From Beaufortia kweichowensis (taxonomy: Eukaryota; Chordata; Actinopteri; Cypriniformes; Gastromyzontidae): a DNA stretch of 64,000 nucleotides. Made by a program: the position numbers and the translations under genes. Shown here piece after piece: positions 60,414 to 64,000 of the stretch (the stretch's first letter is position 1; each line of letters opens with the position of its first letter). Below the pieces are notes generated by a model. The model was not told where the DNA came from. It made no database searches and was given only the letters and a program-made list of their open reading frames with translations. The stretch covers positions 4,969,001-5,033,000 of the forward strand of contig CM032815.1 in NCBI GenBank assembly GCA_019155185.1. Direction: 5' to 3'.

Positions 60414-63121
60414 ATGTTATTTAATCCGTCCGGGTTGGCCGAATGTTTACAGGAATGGGAGGATCTGGAAAAAGATTACCAACAGGTCCAGGTGAGAGCT
60501 CTCTCCCTAGCCCTTACACTTCTTTGTAGCTGTTTCAAATGTATTATTTTACATATTGGAATAATGTACATCAGTATTGACAGCTGATTACATAGATAGA
60601 TGGTTAGCAACTGCTTGGCTACAACAATGATGCCATACATTATAAAGCATTTATTTCTGGTTAGTAACAAATAAAGAGGTCATTTAAAGTTTTATCATAA
60701 TAGTATGTATTGTAATGTATAATTTAATTATAATTTAAATGTATTTGTTTACAGGAGACACACCGACTATACAAACAGAAACTGGAGGAGGTTTCGAAAT
60801 TGCAAGACAGCTGTTCCTCATCTATCGCACGGCAGAGAAAAAAGTTAAAGGATCTCTCCGCATCCCTGGACGAGTTAGTATTGATTTCTGTGTGCTGTAA
60901 TGTAACTGTTGGAAATAACTGTTATAGACGTAAGACGTTTACGTTTTTTTTTCTTGTAGATGCAGAACCGCAGAAAGTCCAGAAGATGCAAATAAAATAG
61001 AAGAGATCCAAGAATCCATAAGAGAAAGACCAAATGTCTTTTTTGAAATGGAATCCTTTCTGCCAAAGAAAAACGGGTAATGCAAATGAGAGCTGTCTGA
61101 TATAACTCCCACACCCTTTGTTTTTAATGCATTTATTTATGCAAATCAGGTCATGTAACTCCTGTTCTCTTACTATAGCAATGTCTACTAAAATCCTGTA
61201 GAATAAAACCATGTTCACATTTTCGATAGTACTACAGTAATTTCTTTCGTGGAACCCATGAATCCTGTTCTTGTTCCAGGTTATACCTAAGTCTTGTTCT
61301 TGGAAACGTGAATGTTACACTCCTTAACACACAGGCCAAGTAAGTTGACCCTGAGCATAATACAACCCCCTGCTGTCTTCCTAGTGATCATCATTCTTTT
61401 TGAACATAATTTTTCTAACCTTTTATCTCCATCATACAGGTTTGCCTATAAAGACGAGTATGAGAAATTTAAACTATACTTGACTGTTATTCTCTTGCTG
61501 TTCTCATTCACCTGTCGGATTTTGGTGAGCTACAGGTATAATGTTTGATATTTTGTTCTAGCATCATCCCTAAAGTATAGAATGCTTTAACATATTTATG
61601 CATTCTGTCTGCTTTTGTTTTTACAGGGTTGTTGATGCCCTATTCAACTTCTTGTTGGTGTGGTATTACTGTACATTGACGATAAGAGAGAGCATTCTCA
61701 TTAATAATGGCTCTAAGTGAGTATAATCATATGTAATACTTCATTCATGTGTGTGTGTGTGCTTTAGTGATGTTGTTTAGTGTAACACATAAATCTAACA
61801 TAATTGTCTATTATTTCAGAATCAAGGGTTGGTGGGTGTTTCAACACTATGTTTCAACGTTTCTCTCTGGAGTAATGCTGACCTGGTATTATTAACTCTC
61901 TTTTTACTCTTGTTTCTCTTACAACACTGTGATGATGTTTTTTTCACTAAAACACCTTATTTGAAATAGGATTTTTGTCTTTTGATTAAATGCATAAAAA
62001 TGAAATGTTATCGAGTAAAAAAGCACACTTGAAAAAAATGAATGACGGAAAAGAAGTATGGCAGAGATAGTGAGAGAGAGACATTTAAAGGGTATGTGTG
62101 AATGTCTGGTTAACATCAGCTGATACATCTGTCTCACAGGCCTGATGGTGAACTCTACCAGATGTTTAGAAATCAGTTCCTGTCTTACTCCATGTACATA
62201 AGTAAGATCATCACTACTTGGCATGAAAACCTTAAAAATTTTATAAATTTGTATATATTTATTGTTAATATTTATGTTTTTCTATTCAGATTTTGTGCAG
62301 TTTTTGCAGTATTACTATCAAAGTGGCTGCTTATATAGACTTCGAGCCCTTGGAGAAAGACACAACATGGACCTCACAGTTGGTAGGTCCCTTATGATGG
62401 CACATATATAACTATTAACACTGATATGCTGTTTTCATTTTTATACTCTCGTGATTTGTGATCAGAGGGGTTTCAGTCCTGGATGTGGAGGGGTCTGACC
62501 TTTCTCCTGCCTTTCCTTTTCTTCGGCCATGTAAGTTTGATTGTGGTTTTGGTCATCTTGAGTTGTTTTGCAATAAATGCACTTATCTTGAATAACGGCA
62601 CAGTTGTTGTTTTATGGGCTTGTAATTGTGCTAAAGGCTTTGGCTGGAGGCACAGAGGGGAACATATCAATCTTAAACTGTTAGGAGATGGTACTAAATT
62701 AAAGGCTGGAAGGAGAAATTCACAAACCTTCAAACCTATGAACGTTATGATGGCGGTTTGCTATATTTCTAATGCCATCATTATGTATGTCCAGTTTTTT
62801 CAGCTTTATAATGGAATTACACTATTCCAAATGACCCAACTTCCAGAATGGAAAGAGTGGCAGGTCAGTGTCCATAGTCGATACCAATATTTAAATCATG
62901 TTGGTATATTATTATGTATTCATTATTTAGTGATTTTGTATCTCTCTTTGTCTAAATCTTTCAGAAATGTTACGTTTATTTTGTTATTGTTCACAATATT
63001 TTCTTTGCAGGTTCTCATGTGTGGCTCTACTTTCCTTGTTTTGTTCATGGGAAACTTCTTCACCACTCTCGGTGTTGTTTACCATAAATACATGGATCAA
63101 GACAAGACCAAAGCTTTATGA
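60414..63121 (+). CDS. tmem120a: TMEM120A (TACAN) membrane protein, 12 exons, 341 aa
   Basis: Exons are 60414-60491, 60755-60873, 60960-61076, 61280-61339, 61440-61535, 61627-61716, 61820-61885, 62140-62201, 62290-62382, 62466-62530, 62795-62863 and 63011-63121, 1026 nt in total, in phase. Human TMEM120A is 343 aa. The N-terminal part (about 10-100) is a coiled coil (ETHRLYKQKLEEVSKLQDSC). Six hydrophobic helices follow, with conserved blocks FAYKDEYEKFKLYL, LVWYYCTLTIRES, YVSTFLSGVMLTWPDG, QYYYQSGCLYRLRALGERH and FLLPFLFFGH. TMEM120A sits in the inner nuclear envelope and ER, has an ELOVL-like fold and binds coenzyme A; a mechanosensitive channel role is disputed. Residue 195 is glutamine where mammals have the first of two adjacent histidines. 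styxl1 immediately upstream supports TMEM120A over TMEM120B. Confidence 0.94.
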
Positions 63122-64000
63122 ACATGGCACTGGACTCTATCAAAGCAATTTATGTTTTATATGAATGTCTTTTTTATTTAAGCGAGTATGGAATGGTTGT
63201 GTTTGTTAATGTAAACTATGTATGATAGTTTAGTAGAATTTTAGTAAATGTCTTCAGATGGGTGACTTTTGTTTGTGGTTCTGCTTGGCTGAATGATTTT
63301 TTTATTTTGTCACAAAAAAAGAAATGAACAGTTTTGCCATAAACTCTTTTTACTATTTAATATGTCGTTAATGTGTTGTTAAATGGCTTTCAATGTTATA
63401 AAATCTTTCATTTCATTTGTAAATGAAAAATCCTGACCTCAGAATCTCATAACTGTGTGTGTGTGTTTATTGGAAAATAACCTATGGCATTTATTTAAGA
63501 CAATAAGAATAGGGCAAGGCAATGTTTGTTTAAGAGAAGACAGCTAATAGGAAAAATGGCTCGAGGGGGATTTTTGAACTCGTGACTGGCAACCTGACGT
63601 TTTAATGTGACGTAAGTTTTGTTGTGCGACGTGCGCCAGCTGAGCTGAGGTATGTAAATGTGTGCGTGCGGTTGTTCAGTGCTGCATATCTAAATTAAAG
63701 CAGACAGATATATTTCCATCAATTTAATGACATTTCTGCCAATGTGATACAGCCTATGACACTTACACAACAAGGGTTTAACGATCTTTGCTGTGTCTGA
63801 TCTGCTAAGCATGTGGTTACACACGCGCACAGCTAGACATATCACACGTCTTTCTTGTACGTTAGTTCACATTGCATTAGTTACCAGAACGAGCACCGAA
63901 TACGTAATTACTCGTGCATTGTATGCAAGATCCTAAAACCTTTAACATTTGTGTATTTCATAATGCATTTAATCCTTTGTCATTGGGGTAACCAACAAAA
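63122..64000. other. 3' flank of tmem120a
   Basis: A+T-rich 3' UTR and intergenic DNA. I see no AATAAA; an ATTAAA at 63694-63699 is a weak candidate signal. The stretch 63556-63660 is richer in C+G and has degraded tRNA-like boxes on the minus strand, too far apart for a tRNA. No gene is recognised. Confidence 0.5.

Noticed and set aside
63556..63660. Minus-strand tRNA or SINE head
   Set aside because: A-box-like CAGCTCAGCTGG and B-box-like AGTTCAAAAATCC are present but about 70-80 bases apart, and no cloverleaf forms.

Overview
The window is ordinary vertebrate nuclear DNA from a ray-finned fish, most likely a cyprinid or a close ostariophysan. The reasons are compact multi-exon genes with GT-AG introns, A+T-rich intergenic DNA, and many short foldback repeats. 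The repeats end in the pattern 'TTAAAGGxxTAGTTCACCC ... GGGTGAACTATxCTTTTAA' and there is a tRNA-derived SINE of a kind common in carp and zebrafish relatives. I see no prokaryotic or viral genes, no CRISPR array and no clear new multi-gene system.

Nine protein-coding genes can be assembled exon by exon, and splice phase closes at every junction. In order: eurl (C21orf91 homologue, minus, about 2.1-12.2 kb); ripk4 (minus, 16.9-25.0 kb); nsun5 (plus, 26.5-29.2 kb); pom121 (minus, 31.6-38.0 kb); ypel2 (minus, coding 42.5-45.6 kb, with a distant 5' exon near 50 kb); smg8 (minus, 51.0-54.1 kb); prr11 (minus, 55.1-57.2 kb); styxl1 (plus, 57.6-59.6 kb); tmem120a (plus, 60.4-63.1 kb). The intergenic stretches hold untranslated regions, promoters, microsatellites and short transposon remnants.

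The genes do not form one pathway: rRNA methylation (nsun5), nuclear pore (pom121), nonsense-mediated decay (smg8), cell cycle (prr11), kinase signalling (ripk4), pseudophosphatase (styxl1), membrane protein (tmem120a), nuclear zinc protein (ypel2) and neural development (eurl). The order mixes blocks that lie on human chromosomes 21q, 7q11.23 and 17q22. nsun5/pom121 and styxl1/tmem120a are 7q11.23 neighbours. ypel2/smg8/prr11 are 17q22 neighbours. eurl and ripk4 are both on 21q.

The points most worth checking are two single-base frame disruptions, in nsun5 exon 6 and smg8 exon 1, in genes that are otherwise intact. Next are a head-to-head prr11-styxl1 promoter with three CCAAT boxes where a synteny block ends, a histidine-to-glutamine change in a conserved site of tmem120a, and two copies of one terminal-inverted-repeat element either side of the ypel2 promoter.
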